Shown one piece after another: positions 1 to 13,588 of a stretch of DNA of 64,000 bases (within the stretch, counting starts at the first letter, position 1; each line of letters starts with the position of its first letter). The DNA lies in the NCBI GenBank assembly GCA_039881145.1, contig JAYKKI010000005.1:26057001-26121000 (forward strand). Reading direction: 5' to 3'. Origin of the DNA: Druceiella hillmani. Lineage: Eukaryota; Arthropoda; Insecta; Lepidoptera; Hepialidae. Under the pieces are notes generated by a model. That model was not told where the DNA came from and did not search any database. It worked only from the letters and a program-made list of their open reading frames with translations. The position numbers were made by a program, and so were the translations under genes.

Positions 1-2177
1 GTCATGATAATTGTAAATTTATTAAAAAACAAATATACGTATTTTTGCATACATAAAATTAAATGGATTGGATATTTTTGGTTTCTATAACATAACTAAG
101 TGTAAATTACTTTGTCAAACTTTCGGATAGACATGACCTAGGAGCTTGTTTTAGAGACTATGTTACAGGCAATATCGCAATAATATATGACGTTTATCAT
201 CCGTTTACCATACCAACCACATTGATCTTTATACTATATTACACTACCTACTTTCAAAAATTTTTGCAATTTAAAAAAGTCGCAATTATAGAAAAACAAT
301 TGTAAAATAGAAGGTGAAAAGTAATGGATTTACCAAGAGTTTTGGACTAGAAAAAATTATGTGATATGTTCTGCCTCTGGAATATTAGCCGCATACGATG
401 TTAACCAAAAAACTCGTACATAACAATTAAATCGCTACGTTCGAGTTTTAAACACGCTATTATATAAAGTCGAATGCTTGTAAAATTGGTAATTTCGAAG
501 ATGTCGAAAAGTTATTTACAACCTGCCCACAATACAAGAAATATTTACGCCTTGTATTGTTAGATATTGCATTATTAAACTAGTGGCTATTAGGCAATAA
601 AACATTTACTGTTGGATTCGAAGGACATTTATAAAATTTGTTTAACTTAAAGGGACGGTAGGATGGTACAAAAACTTAACATCGTTTTTTCTGTTCAATT
701 TGTCCGTAATGTAACCTGTTTATTAGCAATCGATAGATATGAAACCTTAATATTTTTGACATGTTCCTTTATCCTTCGGCCTCTATTGCAGCCTCGGTTT
801 TTCTTCGTACATACATGATTTAATATTAAAAGTTTCCAAGTCGATGTTTGAAATGAGAATATCATTTAATATACAGTCAATTATTAAAAGAAAATCTAAA
901 GAATAGATAACAGGTAAAATGTAAAAGAAAAATATTTATCTCGCGCGCCATCGAGTGCGATGTTGTTAAACGAATATTTAAAACTAAATTTGAGTTCCCA
1001 CTCATCATTTTCTATTTTAAAACCCAGTTGTGGAGATCCCTCCTTCTAATTATTTAACCAAGGATTTCGAAATTATAATAAAATTTGAGATTCATGTGTT
1101 TGTTTGGAACTTTGAAATAAAATAATGTAGATTTGCGTAAATAATTTTGCGTAATTAATTTATTTTTGTTCAGATACTCACTTCACCTGTCTTTATTTAT
1201 TGATGATTTTATTCATTATTCTTTCAGCATATAGGAGAAAAAATAAGCGTAAATTATAACTCTTTTAAATAAAACAAAATTTTACATGCATTGCTCGAAA
1301 ATTTAAAGTTTTTTGTAACAAACCAATCTAAATCTAAAATTTTTTTCTCAATTTAGAAAATTCCAAGTTAAGAATAAATATAAATATATTCACTATGCTT
1401 AATTAATAAAATGTACTCTGTTGATCCAGTAATACCTTTCCTTAATTATTTGTATTAAAGTAAATACGGCACACTTTCTTAATTTTTTTGCGTAAGCCTA
1501 ATTAAGTCCTCTTTTTCTTAATATTAAGGCACCTACATTTTTTGTTTATATTTTTTTTATTTAATGGAAAAACATTTGAAATAATCAGCTTAAATTACCG
1601 TAGTTTTTAATATTTGACTCAATTCAAAACACAAATTTTCACTTAATTGCGCTCGAACCTTGAACTTAAATTTAATTAAATACTAATTGGCCCACTTCTC
1701 CTCAAGGACACGGTTTTATTCGCGTTAAGCACAAAAATGAAACTTTACTTTATGAGAGAAGTATTTATTTACGACATATTTTTTTAGTTCCACCAAGTTT
1801 TAATTCTCACAATATAACGTGACACTTTAATTGCATAAGTTTCACATGTGTTTTCGTAATAAATAACAAAAATTGACCAAATTTAACTGAATTAGTTTAA
1901 AATAGTAAAGTAAGTTCTAGCTGTTTATTTAAAATGAAAATTTAAATAAAGCTATATTTTGAATAAACTTCAGAGGAAATGAAGTTCATACATGCATACA
2001 CGAGTATCAATAGGAAAAAATGAGTTCATTTGTTCAAAGATCATTATAAAAATTCAATGTTTTGTCAAGAGAATTTCGTAAAATGTGAGAATACTCCAGA
2101 GACTAAGCGACACACGAGTGACCTGAATTGAGTACTTTTCTACGAAGACTATGTAAATGATACATCCGGAATACAAC
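1..2177. other. AT-rich stretch, nothing recognised
   Basis: No coding region, tandem array or familiar repeat could be recognised on either strand. The stretch is dominated by A and T runs and all frames are short. Only a brief CpG-bearing patch near 940-965 stands out. Confidence 0.5.
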
Positions 2178-2304
2178 TTTTATATATTTTTACAATTTTC
2201 AGATAAACGTAATGGTTAACTTAATTATAATTCCGAATGAATAACGAGTTTTATATATTTTTACAATTTTCAGATAAACGTAATAGTTAACTTAATTATA
2301 ATTC
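2178..2304. repeat. Two-copy tandem duplication, period 71 bp
   Basis: A segment beginning ttttatatatttttacaatt at 2178 recurs at 2249. About 57 bp are copied with a single visible difference (aatggttaac versus aatagttaac), separated by about 14 bp of unique sequence. The near identity points to a recent local duplication. No function is implied. Confidence 0.85.
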
Positions 2305-2899
2305 CTGCGTGTTCTTTCATACACACCATGATTTCAAGTCGTCATATTTTCAAATGCTGCTCGCTGAAACTATAAAAAAGAATATATTTTTTTATTTATC
2401 AACCTCATAAATAACTTTAAGGTAATAGAAACATTATTATTTTTAAATACTTTATATTATTGCAAAACTGTATATATAACGTGTATATTTTTCACTATCA
2501 AGTGGCGATTACATCGAAAAGGTATACACGAAACGTAAAAGAAAATCGAAGTAGATGGTATTGAAAAATTTCTTCTTTAGATGATTTCAAATAGATTACT
2601 TTCTTGACATATGATAGTTAAGTGAAAAGGAATACTATATTAATTAAAAAAGAACGTTGAATTTATTCACGTTTTATGCATTTATACACACCATTTATGC
2701 TACGCCATACAATACGTTGTACTCGCAGCGACGTAAGCGCGTAGCGAAAGGTTATGATGCTATAGCGACAGAAATATAAAGTTTAATATGTGATGTAAAT
2801 AGCAAATTTACACTTATATTTATAAAACTTTAACCTTTACCATTTTATGTAAATACGCTAATATAGTAAAATAAATGTTGATGTTTTTTTCATGTTATT

Positions 2900-3310
2900 T
2901 GTATGATTTCGACTATCCCTCTTTTTAATTGTTGTCTCCGAGAGTCTTCAAATATCTTAATAGAATTGCATCAACTCAACTTTCTCAAAAAGAGAATCTA
3001 CGCCAAAATACAACGCACGTCTCATATTCCGTACGTAAAATTTCAATACACTTTGAAAGCAGGCTTTTTGTTGATCAGTGTGAAATTAATTACTTTTTAT
3101 TACTTCATTTTAAATACTCTATCTGGCTTTCAAGTGAATTTATTATCACTTATGTACTAAGTTAGATTTAAGTGTCGGCAGACTGCTCAATTGACACATC
3201 AAATTTTCCGAAGAGCTGAGAGCGAGTTTTGATTAAGTAGTTTAGCCAGATAGTAGTAGTAGTTTGTTTTATGGACCACTGTAATGATACGATGGATTAT
3301 ATGTTAGTTG
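2900..3310 (+). repeat. Dispersed repeat family H, copy 1
   Basis: This segment is collinear with 39640-40110. The clearest match is 3066-3110 (ttgatcagtgtgaaat, then ctttttattacttcatt) against 39716-39762. A second match is 3250-3300 (gttttatggaccactgtaatgat) against 40060-40100. The blocks between are looser. Two short overlapping frames fall here, but they share no protein similarity with the other copy, so I treat the unit as non-coding. Element class is unknown. Confidence 0.5.
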
Positions 3311-4228
3311 TATGGTTCATAACATCCTTGTAATTAAATGAAAATCAAAGGTTAATTTAAAAAATTGGAGGTCAAATCTCCTACCTTAAAGCTTATATTG
3401 ATTCCTGCTATTAATTTTCATTTTGAACTAAAGTAGACCGTAAGTTCAACACGGCTATTTCAACTTTGCTTAACAAACTTAGACTGAATTCCGTTTTATC
3501 GCGTTTATACAAAATTGGACATAATTTTCACATCTAATCAGTAAAATTGCTAAATAATCTCTTGACTTTCAATCTGATCTTAAAGCTCGGTCAGTATTAC
3601 CACCGCTCTAATAAGTCATTGGTGATTTATATATCTGTGAATAGTACTCATGCACACACGCACGGTTTATTTATTTCGAGATTAATTTATATAGAGATAT
3701 TCAAACTATTTATTAGAAGGGAAACTACAGATGCAATAATAAATATTAATGAATTATTCTCGTATATAAAAACAGGGAAAAATAATTATCAAAAATATTG
3801 AATAATTTCATAATTCTAGTAGGTCCAAGAAATAACTTTTGACAAGGTACATTTTTCATACACTGGATAAATATAATTTATGACGTTGTTTGAACTAAAG
3901 TCGTCTGGTATCAAAACTATGGTAACACGTTTTACCCTCAAATTAAGATTACGTCACGGTTTTACTCCTGTAATAATTCTCCACAACCTCCTCGTTATAT
4001 TACAACACAGGCTACATCCTGTCTAATCGGCTTTCAAAATATGTTTTGTAGCGCAAAATACACTATGTCTGATAATAAAATACAACCATGACTTAAAATC
4101 AAAATGGGAGAACAAGCGAAGCTCATGGGTGTGATAATAGACACTTATATGTACCAATCTCACATAAAACTGTGTCTCCGAGCAATATGCGTGACACCCA
4201 AATATTTACAAATTAACTTATAATCTAG
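3311..4228. other. AT-rich stretch, nothing recognised
   Basis: No supported feature. One 84-codon frame at 3547-3801 has no recognisable motif and a composition typical of chance frames in AT-rich DNA. Confidence 0.45.
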
Positions 4229-4295
4229 CTATAGTCCTTTGCTTTTTTCTTTGTTTTAATTAGCAAAAAAGGAACAAAAAAGCAAAAGACTATAG
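4229..4295. repeat. Imperfect inverted repeat (foldback)
   Basis: The left arm starts ctatagtcctttgctttttt and the right arm ends agcaaaagactatag. The outer 20 bp or so pair with one mismatch; the inner poly-T and poly-A parts pair loosely around a short centre. It could be a tiny foldback element or a local inverted duplication. No target-site duplication was identified. Confidence 0.6.
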
Positions 4296-5124
4296 ACAGG
4301 TAAAAATGAGCGATCGATCTTTTTTGATATTTTTTTAGTTGAGTTTCTATCAATGACAACTGTTACATAGTAAAATATTATCTTTTTCCAAGGGGTAATG
4401 ATTGAGTGAAAAATTTTGAAAAATCATTATTTTTGAATTATTATCACCCCTAAGATATATTTATAATAAAAAAATTATCATAACTTTATGGCGTAAAGTT
4501 ACGGAAACCATAAAAATATAAGCGTTTTGTTAGCTATTTCCTTTTTTAATTAGTAATTTTATTAGGGCAATTATGATTTTACATAACATTTTTGGAAATT
4601 TTTAAAGCAACATGTGTTTCTTAATATTTTTAAGATCTGCTTTTGACATTATTGCTATGTCGATAGTCCATTTTTTTAGCAATGATATTTAAGAACAAAA
4701 AAATACTTTCAAAATATTTTATAAATAGTGTTCAATAAATAATTTTACAATTATGGATACTCATATAAAATACTTACCAAAAACTTAGAATTAATTACAG
4801 AACAAGAGATTTCATCATTAGACTTATTTAAAACAATAATAATAATTATTATCGTTCACTAATATGAGATATCCCATCACTTATTTTCAATAAAATACAT
4901 GTTTATAGAACTGTCGTCGTTCACCATCAAGATCAAATACGATATTGCTTGACAATATTGGTATGTTCTTGTGAAGAATATTTTTAGTTCTGTTTCGTTT
5001 ATTTATTAATTTGAAATTAATAGCAACTCAATAGAAAAATTATCAAAATAAAGGCAAAGACCTATCGCACATACTTATCTGGCTAATGCCTTTGTCGTTT
5101 TGTATTCTTCTAATAATGGAGTAT

Positions 5125-5310
5125 TAGAGGTGGCCACATGATAAATGGCGCAATTAAAGCGGCGCGCAGAAAGTATCTGCGCTTCCAGAACATCGAAACT
5201 TCGTATTTGGCAACATGTCCTTTATTTTATATGAAATTTAAAACATGCTCTTTGCTATATGGGACTTGTTATATTAATACTATAGCTGGCTGTTATTATA
5301 TACAAAGCAG
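5125..5310 (+). repeat. Family A repeat, diverged isolated copy E
   Basis: The segment gaggtggccacatgataaat, then ggcgcaattaaagc, followed by agtatctgcgc and ttggcaacatgtcctttatt, matches the right-hand part of family A seen at 48200-48330, 49950-50090 and 55230-55390. It is the only copy outside the 47-57 kb cluster. A 64-codon frame here (5138-5332) is the counterpart of frames in other copies, but the reading frame is not conserved between them. Confidence 0.65.
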
Positions 5311-5700
5311 CGAGAGTAATGGGAAAAGTTAACAGGGAAGACGGAAACTATGGAATATGAAAAATGGAATAATGGGGAAAAATTGAAATTTTCGAAACCC
5401 ATCTGATAAAAATATTAATTTTAACTGAAATAATACCAATACGGTTGTAGCTAATAAATTTTAACTAAAATCCGTTAGTATCAAATACATCAATTTTACT
5501 CACTCAGTATTCACGTATGATATAACGAAGTTTAAATTATTAATCCTCTCCTGTAAAATCAGCATTATGTAATGTTTAAAATTTTCCTGATAACAAAATA
5601 AGACCAAATAAGAATATTTATATATTTTTAATTTCGTTTTAAGGTATTTTATGTATCGTTTAATAACAGCTAACGGACAATTAAATAAAACTATTTTATA

Positions 5701-5941
5701 TAGTATTATTTACTTTCTTTAAGTTCTTTACCACGACCTAGGCTTCGTTGTACTACAACATTTTCAGGTGGGCAATTAGGAAAGATCTTTGCTAATAGCC
5801 CACCTGAAGATGTTGTAATACAACGAAACCTAGGTCGTGGTAAAGAACTTAAAGAAAGTAGAAATAATACTACATCACGTAGTTTCATTTAATTGTGAAA
5901 AATGAATTTCTACAAAAATTAACGCCAAACATATTCAATAA
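5701..5941 (+). repeat. Hairpin element, copy 1 (left arm truncated)
   Basis: This is a near-perfect palindrome. The left arm runs from tagtattatttactttcttt through ccacgacctagg and acattttcaggtgggc. The right arm returns as gcccacctgaagatgttgta, cctaggtcgtgg and ends catcacgtagtttcattt. The outer 15-20 bp of the left arm, present in copies 2 and 3, are missing. The palindrome is followed by a one-sided tail (gtgaaaaatgaatttctac to aacgccaaacatattcaa) also seen beside copies 2 and 3. The short minus-strand frame across it is only a translation of the hairpin. MITE-like, but the tail means the palindrome is not the whole unit. Confidence 0.85.
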
Positions 5942-8900
5942 CAACTTACTACTTTATTGGCAAGTAATTAACTCCTAAGTTCGTTAATTAACAAGAGTTA
6001 AAGAGGGCACTATTTCATCTTAGGTCATATTGGATTGGCGATAAAAAGTTAGACATTATATAACTCTGAACACATTTGGCCAGAAGTTTAACACATATTA
6101 TTCATATGCCTGATGTGATAGTTTAATTTATATTATTCATCTACTTCTGATGCTGCGATTAGCAAACTAAATTTCGTTTGGAAGATACATAGAGCCCGTT
6201 TTTAACAGAGAATTCAAGATGATAATAACATAAAACCGACACGGATTATTGCGGCAATTTCTAAGATAATGAAAATAAACTTATGATTGCCCAAATCTAA
6301 ATTTAAGCATATAAAATGCTTATGAGTGAAAATTAAACCACCGCATTAAATGCAATTGATACTGTTGGTGTAGTACCAATTGTATCGATTTGATATTTTA
6401 CTTATATAGTGTATTTTTATTGGAAACAAAATTTAAATCTAATCCTTGGAATTAAATATTTTATAAGTTCCTAATTATGAAGAGCATAATTCGTCTCATA
6501 AACCTGTATATATATATATATAAATTATAAACTGTTCATGTATACTAAAACAATTATAGTTACTATTTTATAAGTATCAAAACAAGCAAAATTGTTATTT
6601 CACGAATATTTCTTCACTGGACTGTTTATTTCGCAACTTCGTCAAACTATAGCTACTATATAAAGTTCAGTGGAGTTGTCATTATTTGTTAGCATAAAAT
6701 TTTGAGTGATATATTCAGCATAATATACACCATCGCGCTTAATAAGGATATTGGCAAATCAACTTCATGTATAAATAGGTTTCAAAGTAAGCCACGTTCA
6801 GCAAAAATTAAATGATTTATTTAATTTTGAAACGTCTAATCAGCATACTTAGACTTTAACTATAATTAACGGCCTTCGAAATTAAAAGTACGAAAAGTTA
6901 ACTAAACTTAGAACATTTAATTGCCGTGGGGTTATCAGATTAAGATGGCAGACTAAAACGTTAATTGCTATTATAACTAATATGATTAATATAATAAATT
7001 TCTTCATATTTCAAAATTAGACACAATTCAATTTTCAGTCCTACAAATTAAGGAATCCACATTAAAAGTGCCACTGTATCAAATGGGGATAGTAAATGAA
7101 AGACTTATTTTTCTCGAGTACCAATGCAAGAATATTTAAAAAAATTTCTCGAGATCTGAAAAGATCCTCTTTCATGTCATAAAGACCTTTAGACTCTATA
7201 GCCGTTTACATTGAAACAAGAATTTATGTAGAAATTTTGTATTTAAGTTTTGTGCTTATCTCTTACACCATTTTGTTTCAGATTATGGGTACAGACAATA
7301 ACTTTTACCTTAATGAGCATACTTTTGACATATAATACGGAATAAAACTCGGTAAGGTCCACGCGAAAAAGAATTCATTCTTAGACATTACCCAAGGTCT
7401 CTCCAATATTTGACTTATCTAAAATTAGATATTACTAACCTAAAATGCTTACTAACCTCAAATCTTGGAGTTCTTCTTGGATTCCAGATTAGCTACCAAT
7501 TTTTGGTCTCAGAACTATTGAATTTGAAGAAACTAATTGCTAATATTGACATTGTCAGGATAGTTACACAGAATGGTACTGACGAAAGTAGTACATACAA
7601 ATATTTTAAATTCTTAGAAAACTGATATTTCCATAAAAACAGACGCTTTGACTGCTGGAAGTAAATAAACTACAAAATTCGACATACATTTAATTATATG
7701 CGATTTACTTTTTGACAAAACACATGGATACTTTTCAAAGAATTTGCTTTCACTGGGACTATAAAAATTTAAACTATTTACACTCCATATTAACTGTAGA
7801 AAGTAATTATTTTTAAGATGTGTCAGATATAATAAACCTCCAAGAAATTATTGAGGTAATAAGAAAGTTCGTAACGATGTATTTATTATTCAAAATCGCC
7901 TACAAAAATCACAAAATACTTCAAATTTCCCTAAATCACAACACGGAAAATATTTTTTTGTCTGTCTATAAAAAAATCCTCATATTTGATCTTATATATA
8001 TCCTTATAACTTTCTTAATTTACTTCAAGATGTTATCCTTTTGGAAGTAAGCATATAGAATAGTCTTTTGAGACTAATATGCCTAGCAGTTTCTGATTGC
8101 GATCTAATTAGCGAGATATTGACCCACCGGTTGCTATTAATTTGGTTATGAGCACTTTGCCGTACTGCTGCTAATTCAAGAATGGCTCACGCTGGTTTAA
8201 TTTTTTTTTTCAAACATCTAATCAATAAAAAGAGTTTTCTTATAATATTTGCTCATAAAATGAAAAGATTTTTTTTTATTCTTTAAAGAACAACAACGAG
8301 AAAAATGGTTCGGTATTTTGAATTGCCTAAATAAATTTTGAACAGGTATTAAAGAGCTAAATTAGACAAGTAAAATAATATATATTTTTTAATTTTCCAA
8401 TAATACTACGGACGACTGAAAGGATTCATTCCGTTGCTTAAGTGACGTGAGTTAAGGAAATAAAAAAGAGTAAGCAAAAATAGTACTTTACGAAACAGGC
8501 AAATTAGAACTCGAAGAAAAGCTTCACGTCGCAATATGTAAAAGCATGAATACTTTGAAATCTCAAACTCAAACAGAGCATTATTTAAAGAAAAGTATTG
8601 TTAAGGAAGAAAAGAATTGTTAACAAAGAGATGAAAGTATTTGAGAATGAAGCTGAGACTCGTGGGAGTAATTTAAAGCGGTTTTATCGATGTCAAAGTG
8701 CAATAATAAAATCATAAAGTGAACATTTCACTTGAATCAAAATGTGAATTGCTGTTTTGGTTTCGGCTTATTTAGTTCAGTAATCCTTTATAGAGCAGAG
8801 TTAGAGAAGACATATTAAAGTTTTTGTTAGATTTTCGTATTCATTTTCGAAATGGACAATAATAATAATTTGTTTTATAAACGTTATATTTTATAGAAAA

Positions 8901-9084
8901 ATTGAAAAAAAATTGACATTGTACTGAAAAGACAGTATTTATTATACATTACATTTTTTTCCTTTATTATGTTATATTTGTAATTTAACAATTCAATTCA
9001 TTATGGCGCTATCAACTTTTAGCTACTTTCAATAACTAGCGCTGTTGTTAAAAGTTCTTTATTATGATTTCAATTCCACATATA
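5942..9084. other. AT-rich stretch with a short (TA)8 tract
   Basis: No gene or familiar repeat recognised. A (TA)8 microsatellite lies at 6507-6522. Small frames at 7410-7625 and 7820-8050 show no motif, no codon-use signal and no repeat partner elsewhere in the window. Confidence 0.45.
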
Positions 9085-9364
9085 AAACTATGGTTAGCGC
9101 AATGATTGTGAAAAGTTTTCGTTAAGGGAAACTGCAAGATTCTGTTAATCTTATAAATATGAAAGGATAACTTAAACAACATCTCAAAGGAATGGAAATC
9201 TATGAAACTATGGTTAGCGCGATGAATGTGAAAAGTTTTCGTTAAGAGAAACTATGGTTAGCGCAATGATTGTGAAAAGTTTTCGTTAAGAGAAACTGCA
9301 AGATTCTGTTAATCTTATAAATATGAAAGGATAACTTAAACAACATCTCAAAGGAACGGAAATC
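9085..9364. repeat. Nested tandem duplication (A-B-A-A-B)
   Basis: Module A (44 bp, starting aaactatggttagcgc) occurs at 9085, 9205 and 9249. Module B (about 72 bp, starting aaactgcaagattctg) occurs at 9129 and 9293. The order A1-B1-A2-A3-B2 and the near identity of the copies suggest one duplication of an A-B unit with an extra A copy left at the junction. Differences are single bases such as caatgatt versus gatgaatg. Confidence 0.9.
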
Positions 9365-12344
9365 AGCTTCATTATAACTCAGTAAGGTGAAGCTAACATG
9401 CTAACATAACCTTGCTAACATATTACATTGCTAATATTCGACAAAAATTCAAATAAATAATTTCGTAACATAAAAAAGAGTTTATTTTGTAACATGATAT
9501 TTTAATGATATTTATAAAAATATTAATCAGTCTTTAAAATGGGACACTTATCCCGAACTATTCTGACGAATTTATATGCAATAAATTTGACTGAATAGTT
9601 CTTTAAATTTTCCTAGTTTGTTCTTGAAATATTTAATTTCGTTATTAAAATATTTATTTCATGCAAATTTAATTGGTAGAAACAAATATAAAAAATAATG
9701 CCCAATATTTAGAACTGCTTTAAGGTATCGTCTCTCCCAACAATTGATTTGTTTCTATTATGAAGAACGTCTCATCAATCAAACAAAATAAACAATTTTT
9801 GATGAAATAATATTAATTTTCTTTTTGCTTAATTTCATATTTCCTTAATATAAAATACAAATTAATTTAGGAATACTGAGGATAGTGCAAAACCTCATGA
9901 TTAAGAGGTATAAAGTTTTTTAAAGACAAGTTTTAGTAATAACAATAGAAAAAGTATTCAAAATATATTATTTAAGATGCTGATTTACTAGTAGTCAATA
10001 AGACATTAAATTGTATTCATGTAACAGTCATATCCCAGTGGCAACGAATTTGTGACACTATACAATTGTTTGTTTGTATTTGCGACACTATTAATTTGAT
10101 TTAGACCGCTTCACTGATAATACAAATAAAATATAGAAAAACTTCAGTAATATCTATTTGTGACACTTATGTTGATGCCGATTATACGATGTTACGTCAT
10201 ATTTATAATTAGGATAATTGAAAAGACCTAAAGCTAAGGTCGTTATCAAGCAAATGTAACTCTTTAAATGCAGATTAAACGTTGAGTAATAAAACCGGTG
10301 AACGAAGAGTACACGGTTCGAGGGGCTCCGTGCAGTAACATCGACGTTTCCCCAATAATTCAAAATAATTATTTTAAATTTTCCAAATACGACCGGAAAT
10401 ATATGATAATAACGCAATAATCATCGACCCCGAACGATTGTCTTAAAAATCTAGCTACATTGGGTCGACCGTAGTTTCGTGGTTTAAATTGCAACCGTAA
10501 GGGTGTTATTAAAAGTTTTCAATGTCGTTCCTGCGTAACTTTTATATATGTTAATGTTTCAATTTGAAGCAATTTTTTTATAACCTATTCAATTGAAAGT
10601 GCTTCGAAATAATAATTTTAACGATTGACTTGAGACCGAATTAAGGACCTATTTACAAAATCCCACTGCTCGAAAACGGATATTTATGAGCCGTGAAATC
10701 ACTAAAACATGCGTATTGACGCCCTTTGTGTGCAACAAATTTATAGTATGTTCGCAACACCTTGATAGTGGTTAAAATTAAATTACGAATTCAATATTTT
10801 GTTTGGTAACCAGTTTTATGTATGTTGTACTGTTAAAATTACGTCGATAAAACAATAACGTATATTATTATTATTACCGTATTAATTACTGTTTCAGCCA
10901 TTGACCATAAACATTTAAGTACATATTTTAAGTATAAGAAGTGATTTTTCTAATATTTTCTAAAGCTGCTGACGCGCTTGCTTCCCCGTTTTTTTCCAAA
11001 ATGCTCATAGTCTAAAAGTAAACACCTTAAGATCGATTTAATATGAATAATTGAATAGAGTGCCAATGATAAATATGACAATTAAGAATGCAGTTATTTT
11101 AGGTCCAGACTGTTATAAACTAAAATGTCTTGGAATGCGACTGTTTCCTTTTAATGAATCGCGACAAATTATCCCAATAAACCGACATTGTATGGGCGAC
11201 AAATACGACATTTGTTGCTGTCATTTGAGGTTACTGCCTTAAAGCCAATTCTCAACTTCTTTAAAATATTGCGGCATCACATATCGAATGTTAGAAAATA
11301 TAATAGTATTTAAGCAATTAGCCTTAAATAATATAACCTATAATAAAATATAATTATATGCCTTTGTATATCTTCTATTCCTTGTTCATAGGTGCAGTTG
11401 AAAGAGTCACGAATTTTTGAACTTATTAATTTGCAAATAAAAGAAAATAGCTTATATAACGATTTATTTTGTAACTAGATTTTCCCTGTTTAGTAAATAT
11501 TATTAAGTTATATAAGCTAATTATTATATTACTTATTATATAAGCTAATTTTTATTACGGAAAATTTTATTACTTTCGAAAATTTTTATTTGAAACAAAA
11601 AAGTACACAGTGGGAATAACGGTTAAATGTCGCAACTGAGTCACGGATAGACTAACGATACATGTGCAATATAAGGCAGCAATAGAATCCCTACCTTTAA
11701 TTCCTAATTTAGAAAAAAAATATTTAGGGAGAAGTATTATAAAATCACGCACAAAAGACTTAGCATTTAATTTCCTTTGATCATTCTAGATGACGCTGCA
11801 TGTTTTAATTTCACCCTATAAGTTTTTGACTGTAACCATGTGAGTAGTTGCGGGTAAAAGTTAGTATTTATAGAAAACACGGGTTCTTCTTTTAGACAAT
11901 TTTTGAACAAACTTTGAATAAACTTGTGTTATTCTAGAATATTAGTTTGAAATTTTTACAAAAAGAACCAAGATCGTGGCGTTTCATGCGTTTTGACATA
12001 TTCGAAACTCGAATCAAAAATAAACGAATGGGCGAAATAATTCAAATATTTCTTAAAAGTCTATTGATTACAATAAGTTACTAGAACGAACAAGTGACCA
12101 TTTCACTTTTTTTCATCTTCATTAACCAGTCGAATAAATGGAATTAAATCGAAACAAAAGACAACAAGGCTGAGAAATAATTAATTTGATTATGAGTAAA
12201 ACGATAGAATGACTACGGCAGAGAAACTTTAAAGTTATAACGCATTTATATAGATTTTATAAAAATCTGTCAAGCACTAGAAGAACTCACACTATGAGGT
12301 TTACATGCACATTTCGGCAGTTGGAAATATATCAAGGTGCTTAA
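9365..12344. other. AT-rich stretch, minor duplication only
   Basis: Nothing coding recognised. A 14-bp block ttatataagctaat is repeated at about 11513 and 11537, and its inverse (agcttatataac) lies near 11450. The 87-codon minus-strand frame at 10154-10417 has no recognisable domain. Confidence 0.45.
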
Positions 12345-12950
12345 GTTTTTCCATTAAACTATTTTTCAATATTAATTTTTTATGACATAAATGTATTCAG
12401 TAGTTTCGTAAGTAAGGGGGGAATAATACATTTTTGTATATTTTTTGAATATCTTTTTCAAATTACAATTTAAAATATTTATGTGTGCCTCATAGGCAAA
12501 TGATACTCAAAAGATAAAAAACATTTTAAAAAAATTACGGCCTTTAGTTGACCCGTCTTTAAATTTCCTATTTGAAAATTAATAAAACTTAGTATAAAAT
12601 GTATGGGCTGATAAGATGCATTGCTATTCGAATTTAAAGCTTTTATGTCACATGATTTCTAATAAAATCAGTTAAGAATGTAAAAAAAATAAACATATTG
12701 CCCACTACAAGTTCATAGGCACAAAAAACGGTATTTATTAAAAAAATTATGACATCTAAGCGATGAATCTGCTTTAGTTTTCAATAGCCTTTGCAAGGGT
12801 CTCTAAAAAACCCTATTTTCGTAATTTTGGATTCAGTAGTCTCAGAATATGATGCACTATTTTCGAAATATTTTTTTAATTTTTTTCGGAATATCTTTTA
12901 AAACATGATATGATATTGGAAATTATTAAAAAAACACCCTTATATTTATT
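12345..12950 (+). repeat. Satellite-like repeat family I, copy 1
   Basis: Similar to 39150-39620. Shared blocks are taaacatattgcccactaca (about 12691) against taaacatattgcctaccaca, ttttcaatagcctttgca (about 12778) against ttttccaataacctttgca, and tcgtaattttggattcagta against tcgtaattttaggtttagta. Inside this copy the block with cagtagttt or cagtagtct, followed by a tattttttgaatatct-like run, occurs near 12390-12460 and again near 12830-12900. It may therefore be a diverged dimer with a unit of about 440 bp. Confidence 0.55.
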
Positions 12951-13157
12951 CCTTTCAAGTGATTCCCCACACTATATACGAATTTTAAAAAAATCGATTA
13001 AAATTTGTACCTATTTCCTTCGTATACGTACGTAATTTCGATATAAATATTCTAATATTTTTGAATGCAAAGTTTTGAAGTATGTGCGGGTTAATATGTT
13101 TTATTACTACCATGCGAAATTTCAAATTGTATTTAGTTACGTACGATAATGTAATTG

Positions 13158-13160
<3 letters not shown>

Positions 13161-13239
<79 letters not shown>
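13161..13239. repeat. (TA)n microsatellite
   Basis: About 40 TA units interrupted once by a CA at about 13195. The Ile/Tyr-alternating frame on the minus strand across it is a translation artefact. Confidence 0.98.
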
Positions 13240-13243
<4 letters not shown>

Positions 13244-13321
13244 GGATCGTTTATCACATAAGCATCATTCTACTGTCAAAGATAATACTAAAAATATTAC
13301 CATTACAAAATAAAATATTTA

Positions 13322-13588
13322 ACAATTAAATGAAACTACGTGATATAGTATTATTCCTACTTTCTTTAAGTTCTTGACTACGACCTAGGTTTCGTTGTAT
13401 TACAACATCTTCAGGTAGGATATTAACAAAGAAGTTGTTTGCTAATATCCCACCTGAAGATGTTCTAATACAACGAAACCTAGGTCGTGGTAAAGAACTT
13501 AAAAAAAGTAGGAATAATACTACATCACGTAGTTTCATTTAATTGTGAATAATGAATTTCTACAAAATTAACGCCAAATATATTCAAT
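13322..13588 (+). repeat. Hairpin element, copy 2 (most complete)
   Basis: Arms of about 105 bp start acaattaaatgaaactacgt and end catcacgtagtttcatttaa, around a spacer of about 8 bp near 13430-13437. Arm mismatches are few (for example ttgactacgacc against ggtcgtggtaaa). The one-sided tail follows at 13546-13588 (gtgaataatgaatttctac to aacgccaaatatattcaa), as in copy 1. The two strands encode similar peptides only because the sequence is palindromic. No transposase is present, so it would be non-autonomous. Confidence 0.9.
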
